A stretch of DNA of 36,578 nt, taken from NCBI GenBank assembly GCA_964352675.1, contig CAYGSN010000018.1:1-36578 (forward strand), written 5' to 3'. The position numbers and the translations under genes were made by a program. Under the pieces are notes generated by a model. The model worked only from the letters and a program-made list of their open reading frames with translations. It was not told where the DNA came from and searched no databases. This document shows, piece by piece, positions 30,457 to 36,578 of the stretch (position 1 is the stretch's first letter; every line of letters begins with the position of its first letter). The DNA is from CAYGSN01 sp964352675 (GTDB taxonomy: Bacteria; Pseudomonadota; Alphaproteobacteria; Micavibrionales; Micavibrionaceae).

Positions 30457-31214
30457 GGGGGAAGTGAATCTTCCACGCGCCATTCAATCTGCCCGGCGGC
30501 GAGGATGCGGCCGTGATTTTCTTCTTGCGCGATGATCGCGAAGCCGTCAGCCTCTAATGAATCTACACCCTTGATGCCGAAATGCATGTTCTGGCCGCGC
30601 CACGGCCCGACCTGGCGCAGCGTTGTGGCGATGTTGTTAAAGGTGACGGGAATACTCACCGGCATCTCCGTTTCTGGCTCAAAGCTCTCCCGCACAGCCT
30701 GCGCCTGTTTTTTATAGGCGAAAAACCAGATCTCGGCACGGACCGGATCGCCTGGCAAGGCCGGCAGCGTAATATCCAGCTCCGCATTGTCTTTTAAGCT
30801 GAGGGCGATCGGCGCGACAGTGTGCTGCGTGAAAGTTTCTTCGAACAGGGTGCGGAATCTTTCCTCGTCCTTGCCATCGGAATTGCCGATCCCATTGATG
30901 ATGAGGACCGGGGTTTCATAGCGCTCATACCCGCCCGCCGAGCGATAGCGTGTGATACGTTGATCGCAGAATTGTTGTGGCAGGGGATATTCGGCGCTGG
31001 GATTTTCGAAGGTTGTGACGTGGCAGGTCAGGCCGATCACCGCATCGCCATGCGATTGCAGTATCTTTTTAAAGGTGGTTTCCCCTGCATCGGCAAAGCC
31101 GCAACCGCGCGCGGTAAACAGCTCCACGACAACTGGCGGCGGTACGTCCTGCGCGAAGGCAGGCCGCGGGTCGAGGCCAAAGACGGCAAGCAGTGCAAGC
31201 AAGGCAAAGCGCAT
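30453..31214 (-). CDS. Exported DUF1223-family protein lacking the CXXC motif
   Basis: From the ATG at 31214 the protein has 253 residues and begins with a good signal peptide (MRFALLALLAVF, cleavage after PAFA). The ORF is open 24 residues further upstream, but that part has no signal-peptide character and overlaps the gap after the SDHAF4-like gene. The family opening is recognised in PPPVVVELFTARGCGFAD. Most DUF1223 proteins have a thioredoxin-like GCSSCPPAD here; this copy has GCGFADAGE, so the redox pair is missing its second cysteine. YETPVLIINGIGN and the C-terminal GFAIIAQE are also typical. The function of the family is unknown and the location is periplasmic. It lies 38 bases after the SDHAF4-like gene and is probably cotranscribed with it. 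Confidence 0.75.
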   Translation of the reverse strand: MRFALLALLAVFGLDPRPAFAQDVPPPVVVELFTARGCGFADAGETTFKKILQSHGDAVIGLTCHVTTFENPSAEYPLPQQFCDQRITRYRSAGGYERYETPVLIINGIGNSDGKDEERFRTLFEETFTQHTVAPIALSLKDNAELDITLPALPGDPVRAEIWFFAYKKQAQAVRESFEPETEMPVSIPVTFNNIATTLRQVGPWRGQNMHFGIKGVDSLEADGFAIIAQEENHGRILAAGQIEWRVEDSLPP

Positions 31215-31252
31215 AGGATCAGGATAACATGTCACAGGAGAGGCGGTAAAAT

Positions 31253-31408
31253 TTAAAAATCGCTGCAGCGGCCATTGACTTCCCAATCTCCAAAACGCGT
31301 GGGTTCCTTTAGGCCCTGATCCTTAAAGCCGCCTTTCTCTTCTTCGGGGTGCGCCGGATCGGTCTTTTGGATATTCTTTATCTTGGGGCTTGGTTTTTTC
31401 GTGCTCAT
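31253..31408 (-). CDS. Succinate dehydrogenase assembly factor 4-like protein (DUF1674)
   Basis: This 51-residue ORF has a Lys-rich N-terminus (MSTKKPSPKIKN), an acidic middle, and the C-terminal signature EPTRFGDWEVNGRCSDF. The family pattern is PTRYGDWExKGRCxDF at the extreme C-terminus, which identifies it as SDHAF4/DUF1674. The mitochondrial homologue binds flavinylated SdhA and helps it join SdhB while limiting oxidative damage. Such proteins are conserved in alphaproteobacteria. It is divergent from the chorismate mutase gene, with 17 bases between starts, and upstream of the DUF1223 gene. It was identified directly by translating the minus strand. Confidence 0.9.
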   Translation of the reverse strand: MSTKKPSPKIKNIQKTDPAHPEEEKGGFKDQGLKEPTRFGDWEVNGRCSDF

Positions 31409-31425
31409 ACCACATATTTAACCCT

Positions 31426-31752
31426 ATGAACGAAAAAAGCCAGAATGAAATTGCCGAAATCATGAGGCCGTACCGCACGCGGATTGATGAGCTGGACAGG
31501 ATGTTGATCGATCTGCTGCGCCAGCGTTATGATGTGATTGAGGAGGTCGGGCATTTGAAACACCGCGAGGGGATTGCCGCAACGCTGCAGGACCGAGTGG
31601 ACAAGGTGCGGGAGAATGCCGCGCAACTGGCGGCGGAAAAGGGGCTGGATGAAAGCTTTATCCGCCAGCTTTGGGCGCAGCTGATCGAGCATAGCTGCGC
31701 GCTAGAGGATCAGATTATGGACGGGCTGACCGCCAAGAAAAAGGCGTCTTAA
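31426..31752 (+). CDS. Chorismate mutase (AroQ type)
   Basis: From the ATG at 31426 the protein has 108 residues, an all-helical chorismate mutase that converts chorismate to prephenate for Phe and Tyr synthesis. Helix 1 carries RTRIDELDRMLIDLLRQRYDVIEEVGHLKHREG with the conserved Arg and Lys. The other helices hold the RVDKVRENAAQLAAEKGLDESFIRQLWAQLIEHS segment, including the conserved helix-3 region. The ORF opens 12 codons earlier, but that part overlaps the divergent SDHAF4-like start and is not conserved in character. It is a free-standing short form, not fused to prephenate dehydratase or dehydrogenase. Confidence 0.88.
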   Translation: MNEKSQNEIAEIMRPYRTRIDELDRMLIDLLRQRYDVIEEVGHLKHREGIAATLQDRVDKVRENAAQLAAEKGLDESFIRQLWAQLIEHSCALEDQIMDGLTAKKKAS

Positions 31753-31755
31753 AAA

Positions 31756-31893
31756 TTACAGAGCCATTAAGTCTGGCGTGCGGCGGATTGTATAAACAAA
31801 TCCGTATTTTTCTACCGGGCTCAAAACTTTTTTGCCCGTAAGTCTCATCAGAGCACGCTCATCATCATTCAAACGAACTTTGGCTACTTCCAA
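31756..31893 (-). CDS. Possible 45-residue protein, unknown
   Basis: With a TTG start the minus strand encodes 45 residues: EVAKVRLNDDERALMRLTGKK, then VLSPVEKYGFVYTIRRTP and a short tail. The composition is protein-like (alternating charged and hydrophobic residues, RLNDDERALMRLTG helical), and AAAGAG lies about 10 bases before the TTG. An in-frame stop lies just upstream, so this may be the remnant of a longer gene. No family is recognised. It fills most of the 250-base gap between the chorismate mutase gene and rsmB. Confidence 0.3.
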   Translation of the reverse strand: MEVAKVRLNDDERALMRLTGKKVLSPVEKYGFVYTIRRTPDLMAL

Positions 31894-32005
31894 ACTTTTT
31901 ACTCTTTAGCATAGTGTGCTTCGATTTATGAGTTATGCCATCTATTGTGTCAAGCATCTCAAAAAATGTCGTGTAACTTCGTGCTCTTCGCGCTAAAACA
32001 AAAGA

Positions 32006-33370
32006 ATGAATCAACACACCAACGAGCATGAGTTGTATCAGGATCACGGATCGGGCGATAAGCTGGCATCTGTGGAGATGATGACGGCGCGGCAGGTGGC
32101 GCTGGATCTACTGCAGGCCGTGCTGGCGCAGAAGCAGGCGCTGGACCATGTTCTGGAGCGCGATCAGGGGTTTAAGGCTTTGCCGTCGCGGGACAAGGCG
32201 TTTTGCCGGATGCTGGTCTCTACGACGCTGCGCAGGCTGGGCCAGATTGATGATCTGATCCGCCGGGCAGAGGACAAGCCAGGGGCAAAAAATATTACGC
32301 TGGAAAATATCCTGCGCCTTGGTGTGACACAGATTTTCTTTATGCAGGTGCCGGATCATGCCGCAGTTGATACAGCCGTACGCCTGGCTGATGCGGCGGG
32401 GATGGACAAGCAAAAGGGATTTGTGAACGCTCTCTTGCGTACGCTCACACGTACGGGGCAAGAATGGATAAAATTGCAGGATCAGGGACGGCTCAATACG
32501 CCCGAATGGCTTTTGAAAATCTGGATTGAGGATTACGGTCTGCGTGAAGCGGCGCAAATCGCGGCCGCCAATCTTTCCGAAGCGCCGCTTGATATTTCTA
32601 TCAGGGATGAGGGGGAGCGCAATTACCTCTCCGCCAATTTGAAGGCCACGGAACTCAGCGCCGGAACCTTGCGCCGGAGCGATGGGGGGGCGGTGCATGA
32701 AATGGATGGTTTTGAGGACGGGAAATGGTGGATTCAGGATGCATCCGCTGCCATACCGGCCAGTCTGTTTGGTGGTGTAAAAGGCAAAGTGGTTGTGGAT
32801 TTATGCGCTGCTCCCGGCGGAAAAACCATGCAACTGGCTGCGCGTGGCGCGCATGTGATCGCGTTGGACCGTTCTGCGCAAAGATTGGGCCGTTTGCGTG
32901 AAAATTTGAAACGTTTGCGGCTGGAGGAGAATGTCGAAATTGTGGTGGCGGATGCTGCGGAATGGCATCCCAAAGAGCCGCCGGAGATGATCCTTCTTGA
33001 TGCGCCCTGCACGGCGACCGGGACCATTCGCCGCCATCCTGATGTGCCGCATCTCAAAACCCGCAAGGATTTTGAGAGTCTGGTGGAGGTACAGGCGCGG
33101 ATTTTAGAAAACGCATTTAATATCCTCGCGCCGGGGGGTGTACTCGTCTTCTGTACGTGTTCTTTGCAAAAGGCGGAAGGAGAATTACAAGTACGCTTCT
33201 TGTTGTCCAACCACGACAATGCGACAAAGATTGCGATTATGCCGGAGGAATTGGGTGATTGGGATGAGGCGATTACGGAAGACGGAGATTTGAGAATTCT
33301 GCCCTATCATCGTGCGGCTTTGGGCGGGATGGACGGGTTCTTCATCAGCCGCATTCGCAAATCAAACTAA
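32006..33370 (+). CDS. rsmB: 16S rRNA (cytosine-967 C5) methyltransferase
   Basis: This 454-residue protein has an N-terminal NusB-like RNA-binding domain (about 25-160; ARQVALDLLQAVL, RDKAFCRMLVSTTLRRLGQIDDLI) and a C-terminal Rossmann methyltransferase domain. S-adenosylmethionine binding is at DLCAAPGGKTMQLA near 273. The catalytic motif is DAPCTATGTIRRHPDV, and the second conserved cysteine is in CTCSLQKAEGE. It methylates C967 of 16S rRNA. The first ATG (32006) has no clear ribosome-binding site; ATG codons at 32078 and 32081 next to GTGGAG are alternatives that would remove 24 or 25 non-conserved residues. The region contains a run of seven G at 32684-32690. Its last 37 bases recur downstream at 33430-33468. 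Confidence 0.93.
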   Translation: MNQHTNEHELYQDHGSGDKLASVEMMTARQVALDLLQAVLAQKQALDHVLERDQGFKALPSRDKAFCRMLVSTTLRRLGQIDDLIRRAEDKPGAKNITLENILRLGVTQIFFMQVPDHAAVDTAVRLADAAGMDKQKGFVNALLRTLTRTGQEWIKLQDQGRLNTPEWLLKIWIEDYGLREAAQIAAANLSEAPLDISIRDEGERNYLSANLKATELSAGTLRRSDGGAVHEMDGFEDGKWWIQDASAAIPASLFGGVKGKVVVDLCAAPGGKTMQLAARGAHVIALDRSAQRLGRLRENLKRLRLEENVEIVVADAAEWHPKEPPEMILLDAPCTATGTIRRHPDVPHLKTRKDFESLVEVQARILENAFNILAPGGVLVFCTCSLQKAEGELQVRFLLSNHDNATKIAIMPEELGDWDEAITEDGDLRILPYHRAALGGMDGFFISRIRKSN

Positions 33371-33468
33371 AATCGTGGTTTTTAAAACTGGCACACGGGC
33401 TTCGCCCTTCGCCCCGGGGGGGCGGGCTTTTCATCAGCCGCATTCGGTAAATCAAGCGAGAATCATGG
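33341..33468 (+). repeat. Imperfect direct repeat of the rsmB 3' end
   Basis: Bases 33341-33378, covering the last codons of rsmB and its stop, recur at 33430-33468. Both copies share TTCATCAGCCGCATTCG, AAATCAA and AATC-TGG segments, with about six differences, and are separated by a GC-rich hairpin-forming spacer. Confidence 0.7.
33394..33430 (+). terminator. Possible terminator after rsmB
   Basis: CGCCCC (33410-33415) pairs with GGGGCG (33419-33424) around GGG, followed by GGGCTTTT. A smaller hairpin, GGGCTTCGCCC, lies just before. The T-run is short and not directly after the stem, so efficiency is uncertain. Confidence 0.3.
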
Positions 33469-33493
33469 CTCTCAGGCTCGAACGAAGGTTGGC

Positions 33494-34090
33494 TCAAGTG
33501 TCGTGGACTAAACTGCCCCAGTGCGCAGTTGGAGTATCTATATGTGTAATGACCTGATGGGGTGAGCCTAATTCCACATATCCCAGGATACGTGACAGCC
33601 CGTTCCTAAGATCCTGGCAGGCGTCTTGGAACCCTGTGCTGCATTCAACGCCAAGTATAAGAGAGCTTTCACCGGCCACATTTTTGTGTCCGTCCTGCAA
33701 ATCGGTACAGATGAAGGCGATGTTCTTAACACTCTCATATGCCTCGATCTGTGCTTGTTTCATGGTCGCACACACGTCGTCGTCGGGTATTGCGGAGGTT
33801 TGTCGCAAGCGTTGGTTTGTGTAATCCCTGAAGCCGATTTTTGCAGAGCCCAGGCGGCTTGTCAGGGTATCGCGCATTTGCGTCCCTTGTGGATTTACCG
33901 GAAAATAAATTTTGACGGCCGCCAGGTTCAGCGGGCCTTCGTTGCTTGCAATAGACATGGGTTCAAGATTGGAAACGCCAACGGGAGCGCTCAGGCCCCA
34001 CAGCTTTGCAAGGCTTCCGATTTGGGTGTGAATTTGGTCTGTAAATTCTGTGTCTTCTAAGGGACGTGTTTGTTGCGCCGTTCCGGTCAT
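33494..34090 (-). CDS. Cytosolic protein of unknown function
   Basis: From the ATG at 34090 (ribosome-binding site ATGGAGAAA just upstream; the ORF itself opens at 34150) the protein has 198 residues. It has no signal peptide or membrane helix. Segments include LNLAAVKIYFPVNPQGTQMRDTLTSRLG, an IGFRDYTNQRLRQTSAIPDDDVCATMKQAQ stretch, and NIAFICTDLQDGHKNVAGESS near the middle, with four cysteines. I recognise no family. It is convergent with rsmB and divergent from rpe, with its own promoter, and is likely a single-gene unit. Confidence 0.6.
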   Translation of the reverse strand: MTGTAQQTRPLEDTEFTDQIHTQIGSLAKLWGLSAPVGVSNLEPMSIASNEGPLNLAAVKIYFPVNPQGTQMRDTLTSRLGSAKIGFRDYTNQRLRQTSAIPDDDVCATMKQAQIEAYESVKNIAFICTDLQDGHKNVAGESSLILGVECSTGFQDACQDLRNGLSRILGYVELGSPHQVITHIDTPTAHWGSLVHDT

Positions 34091-34120
34091 TATTTTTCTC
34101 CATAAATTGAATGGGATTAT

Positions 34121-34150
34121 CTTATGGCAAAATATAGTGAGTGCTGTCAA
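34121..34150 (-). promoter_or_regulatory. Promoter of the 198-residue unknown gene
   Basis: On the minus strand a perfect TTGACA (34145-34150) and CATAAG (34121-34126, four of six) are 18 bases apart. The start would be near 34114, about 24 bases before the ATG at 34090. Confidence 0.5.
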
Positions 34151-34203
34151 GAAGAAAACCCCCTAGCCCGTTGAAAATTTTTGATTTCCCCGGGATGCCC
34201 CGC

Positions 34204-34233
34204 TTGCGCCGTCGGCCTGGATAAGGGTATAGT
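34204..34233 (+). promoter_or_regulatory. Candidate promoter of rpe
   Basis: TTGCGC (34204-34209) and TATAGT (34228-34233) are 18 bases apart. A start near 34240 would place the two DnaA boxes inside the 5' leader. Confidence 0.35.
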
Positions 34234-34253
34234 ATCGATAATATATTTATTTT

Positions 34254-34274
34254 TTATCCACAGGGTTATTCACA
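34254..34274 (+). promoter_or_regulatory. Two tandem DnaA boxes
   Basis: TTATCCACA (34254-34262) and TTATTCACA (34266-34274) both match the DnaA-box consensus TTATNCACA exactly, in the same orientation, with starts 12 bases apart. An AT-rich tract (34234-34255) lies directly upstream. The rpe start codon is 16 bases downstream. Confidence 0.7.
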
Positions 34275-34290
34275 AACTGACTGATTTGAT

Positions 34291-34956
34291 ATGCCGCAAC
34301 AGACCACCCGCATTGCCCCGTCTATATTGTCTTCCGATTTCTCAATATTGGGGGAGGAAATCCGCCGTATCGATGAGGCCGGAGCCGATTACATCCATAT
34401 CGATGTGATGGATGGGCATTTCGTCCCGAATCTGACCTTTGGCCCGCCCATTATCAAGGCTATCCGTGGTGTAACGAAAAAACCGTTTGATGTGCATCTG
34501 ATGATCGGATCGCTGGCGACCGAGCGTCTGATCGGTGATTTTGTTGAGGCCGGAGCCGATATCATCACCGTACATGCGGAAGAGGAAAAACACCTGCACC
34601 GCACTCTGCAGAACATCAAGGCGCAGGGCGTAAAATGCGGCGTATCACTGAACCCTGCCACGCCTGCGGCTGTTGCGGCGCATGTGATGGATTTGGTGGA
34701 TTTAATTCTGGTGATGAGCGTTAATCCCGGCTTTGGTGGTCAAAGCTTTATCGATGTCACGGGCAAGATTGCCACCCTGCGGGGTATGATTGATGAAGCC
34801 GGCCGCGCCATTGACCTGGAAGTTGATGGCGGGGTGAATACGGAAACCGGAAAATTATGCGTGGAAGCGGGCGCGGATGTACTGGTCGCCGGGTCTTATA
34901 TCTTCAAAAACGGTCCTTCAACCTATGCAGAGAAAATCAAATCCCTAAAGTTTTAA
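34291..34956 (+). CDS. rpe: Ribulose-phosphate 3-epimerase
   Basis: This 221-residue TIM-barrel enzyme interconverts ribulose 5-phosphate and xylulose 5-phosphate in the pentose phosphate pathway. Signature blocks are all present: IAPSILSSDFSILGEE at the N-terminus, DYIHIDVMDGHFVPNLTFGP (metal-binding His and catalytic Asp), FDVHLMI, GVSLNPATP, LVMSVNPGFGGQSFI, and LEVDGGVNTET followed by AGADVLVAGSYIF for phosphate binding. The length is normal. No strong Shine-Dalgarno is visible. The upstream region contains tandem DnaA boxes. It is followed after 55 bases by a heparinase-like gene, a pairing common in alphaproteobacteria near rsmB. Confidence 0.96.
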   Translation: MPQQTTRIAPSILSSDFSILGEEIRRIDEAGADYIHIDVMDGHFVPNLTFGPPIIKAIRGVTKKPFDVHLMIGSLATERLIGDFVEAGADIITVHAEEEKHLHRTLQNIKAQGVKCGVSLNPATPAAVAAHVMDLVDLILVMSVNPGFGGQSFIDVTGKIATLRGMIDEAGRAIDLEVDGGVNTETGKLCVEAGADVLVAGSYIFKNGPSTYAEKIKSLKF

Positions 34957-35011
34957 GTATTTTTAAGTCGCTGTTAACCATTTCGAAACTTTCGTCCTTT
35001 ATGTATAAGTC

Positions 35012-36578
35012 ATGTCCTTACATGTTTTTAACCAGATTCGCAGGAGCACTGCGGCTTTAGCACAGAATGCTTTGCCGTATGACTGGGCGCTGCGTGGGCC
35101 GGTGCCGGACCGTCTTGTTGTCCGGCCCGTTGATCCGTGGGCGGGATGTGCGGAGCGTGGTGAATATTTGTGTCAGGGCGCCTTCAGCAAAGACGGCGAA
35201 ATGCTGCCGATCACCAACAACCCCTGGCAGCCGGAAGAGGCTGATGAGCGTTGGTTAGAGCATGTGCACGGATTTACATGGGTGCGGGATTTGCGTGCGC
35301 TGGGCGGTCAGAAAGCCCGGTTGCAGGCACGCTTGATGATCGAACATTGGGCACGGCATCACAAAAAGCCGGATGCACTGGCCTGGCGCACGGATATTGC
35401 GGGAGAGCGCATCGCGCTGTGGATTTCTCATCATGACTTCTTTGGCGATGAATGCGCCTTGCCGGAAGAGGCGGAAACACCAGGAATTTGCAGTCAGGAT
35501 GAATTCAACGACGTCTTCTTCTCCAGTTTGATCCTGCAGGTGCGGCATTTGGCGCGAAGCTTGCCGGCGGCGGCGTATGGGGTGGGACTTCTTAAGGCGA
35601 TCAAAGGCTTGCTGTATGCTGGCCTGGCGTTCGAGGGCGAGGAATCCTGGATAGAACAGGCTTTGGCGGCGCTCAAAAAAGAGCTGGCGCGGCAGATTCT
35701 GGCCGATGGCGGTCATATAAGCCGGGCTCCGGGGCAGTTGCTGATGGCCCTGAAGATCCTCATGGATATCCGTTCTGCCCTGAATGCAGCAGGGTATCCG
35801 TTGCCGGAAGAGGTGCAATACGCGATCGATAAGATGGGCCCGGCCTTGCGGTTTTTCCGTTATAATGACAAGGCGCTCGCCGTATTTAATGGCTCGCAGG
35901 AAGGCGATGCCGCCCTGATTGATTCCGTGCTTGCCCAGGCGGGCGTACGGGCCAAGGCGCTGAGCAGCCTTCCGCATACGGGTTATGAACGTCTTGCACA
36001 AGGGCGTACGCAGGTTTTGATTGATTGTGGTGTTTCCCCCGAGCATCCCTATGATGGAACGGCTCATGCTGCGCCGCTGGCGTTCGAGATGACACACGCT
36101 AAGGACCGCGTATTTGTATCCTGCGGCTCGCATCCCGTGCACGAGGGCTGGATAGACGCCCTGCGCGCGACGGCGGCGCATAACACGCTGGCTCTGGATT
36201 GCCGGAATGCTTGCGAGATTCGCGAGAGCGGCCACTTTGCCCGTCGCGCCAGAACGGTTGAGGTGGATCGACAGGACGCCAAAGACGCGGTTTTGGTGGA
36301 GGTTGCGCATGATGGATACGTGCCGCTGAACGGCTTGATCCATCGCCGCCGCCTGTTCCTGCAAAACCAGGGCAATGACCTGCGCGGTGAAGAGGCATTG
36401 CTTTGCGATGTGGTTCCGGCGCAGTCTCACAATTTTTCCATTCGTTTTCACATTCATCCCCGGGTGCTGGTCTCCCTGATTCAGAACGGACAGGAGGCTT
36501 TGTTGAGATTGCCCGGTGGGGCGGGGTGGAGATTTCATCAATCCGGCGGGGTGTTGCGCCTGGAGGACAGTATTTATC
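35012..36578 (+). CDS. Heparinase II/III-family protein, truncated by the window end
   Basis: The ORF runs from ATG 35012 (MSLHVFNQIRRSTAAL) off the end of the window, with 522 complete codons visible. The first part (about 30-300) is helical and suggests the alpha-toroid of polysaccharide lyases (NNPWQPEEADERWLEHVHGFTWVRDLRALGG, QVRHLARSLPAAAYG, LADGGHISRAPGQLLMALK). The later part begins the heparinase II/III-like beta-sandwich, with HAAPLAFEMTHAKDRVFVSCGSHP, ATAAHNTLALD and HPRVLVSL. No signal peptide is seen, which is unusual for a secreted lyase but usual for this conserved alphaproteobacterial gene beside rpe and rsmB. The true substrate is unknown. The C-terminus lies beyond the window. 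Confidence 0.85.
   Translation, partial: MSLHVFNQIRRSTAALAQNALPYDWALRGPVPDRLVVRPVDPWAGCAERGEYLCQGAFSKDGEMLPITNNPWQPEEADERWLEHVHGFTWVRDLRALGGQKARLQARLMIEHWARHHKKPDALAWRTDIAGERIALWISHHDFFGDECALPEEAETPGICSQDEFNDVFFSSLILQVRHLARSLPAAAYGVGLLKAIKGLLYAGLAFEGEESWIEQALAALKKELARQILADGGHISRAPGQLLMALKILMDIRSALNAAGYPLPEEVQYAIDKMGPALRFFRYNDKALAVFNGSQEGDAALIDSVLAQAGVRAKALSSLPHTGYERLAQGRTQVLIDCGVSPEHPYDGTAHAAPLAFEMTHAKDRVFVSCGSHPVHEGWIDALRATAAHNTLALDCRNACEIRESGHFARRARTVEVDRQDAKDAVLVEVAHDGYVPLNGLIHRRRLFLQNQGNDLRGEEALLCDVVPAQSHNFSIRFHIHPRVLVSLIQNGQEALLRLPGGAGWRFHQSGGVLRLEDSIY

Noticed and set aside
35255..36541. 428-residue open frame on the minus strand
   Set aside because: It lies fully opposite the heparinase-like gene, has a composition rich in Arg, Gln and His typical of an antisense shadow, and no recognisable domain.

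Overview
The window looks like chromosomal core DNA of an alphaproteobacterium, probably a deep-branching lineage. The evidence is the cytochrome oxidase order coxB-coxA-ctaB-coxF, a very large (about 1,600-residue) NAD-glutamate dehydrogenase, a small SRP RNA with alphaproteobacterial features, dnaX-ybaB, an SDHAF4-type assembly factor, and rsmB and rpe followed by a heparinase II/III-like gene. No insertion sequence, prophage, CRISPR array, rRNA or tRNA was recognised. No gap between genes exceeds about 240 bases.

Layout. Bases 1-5332 are a respiratory region, mostly on the minus strand: cytochrome c oxidase subunits II and I, heme O synthase, and a 39-residue CoxF-like protein missed by length cut-offs. 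Several small unknown genes are interspersed, and ctaG and ctaE do not follow where expected. Bases 5474-11935 hold divergent rsmE and ubiA, then the giant glutamate dehydrogenase, whose stop codon abuts that of ubiA. Bases 12176-17240 hold a soluble double-PAS chemoreceptor and a System II cytochrome c maturation pair (ResA-like thioredoxin and fused ResB-CcsA). System II is unusual for an alphaproteobacterium.

Bases 17312-25983 are a dense signalling island. It contains an unknown membrane-anchored protein, a REC-PAS-histidine kinase, a single-domain response regulator, a PilJ-PAS-PAS hybrid kinase with REC and HPt, a REC protein with an unrecognised N-terminal domain, a 76-residue membrane protein, and a divergent sigma-54 activator. 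The 76-residue gene is preceded by a near-perfect -24/-12 sigma-54 promoter. Paired palindromes lie about 100 and 129 bases upstream of its predicted start, between it and the activator gene. I read this as a self-contained sigma-54 circuit, and it is the most interesting feature of the window.

From 25993 onwards nearly everything is on the plus strand and is housekeeping: SRP RNA with its own promoter, a metallophosphoesterase, dnaX, ybaB, exonuclease III, chorismate mutase, rsmB, rpe and a truncated heparinase-like gene. Minus-strand exceptions are a DUF1223-like protein, a 51-residue SDHAF4-like protein, a possible 45-residue ORF and an unknown 198-residue protein. Two tandem DnaA boxes sit just upstream of rpe.
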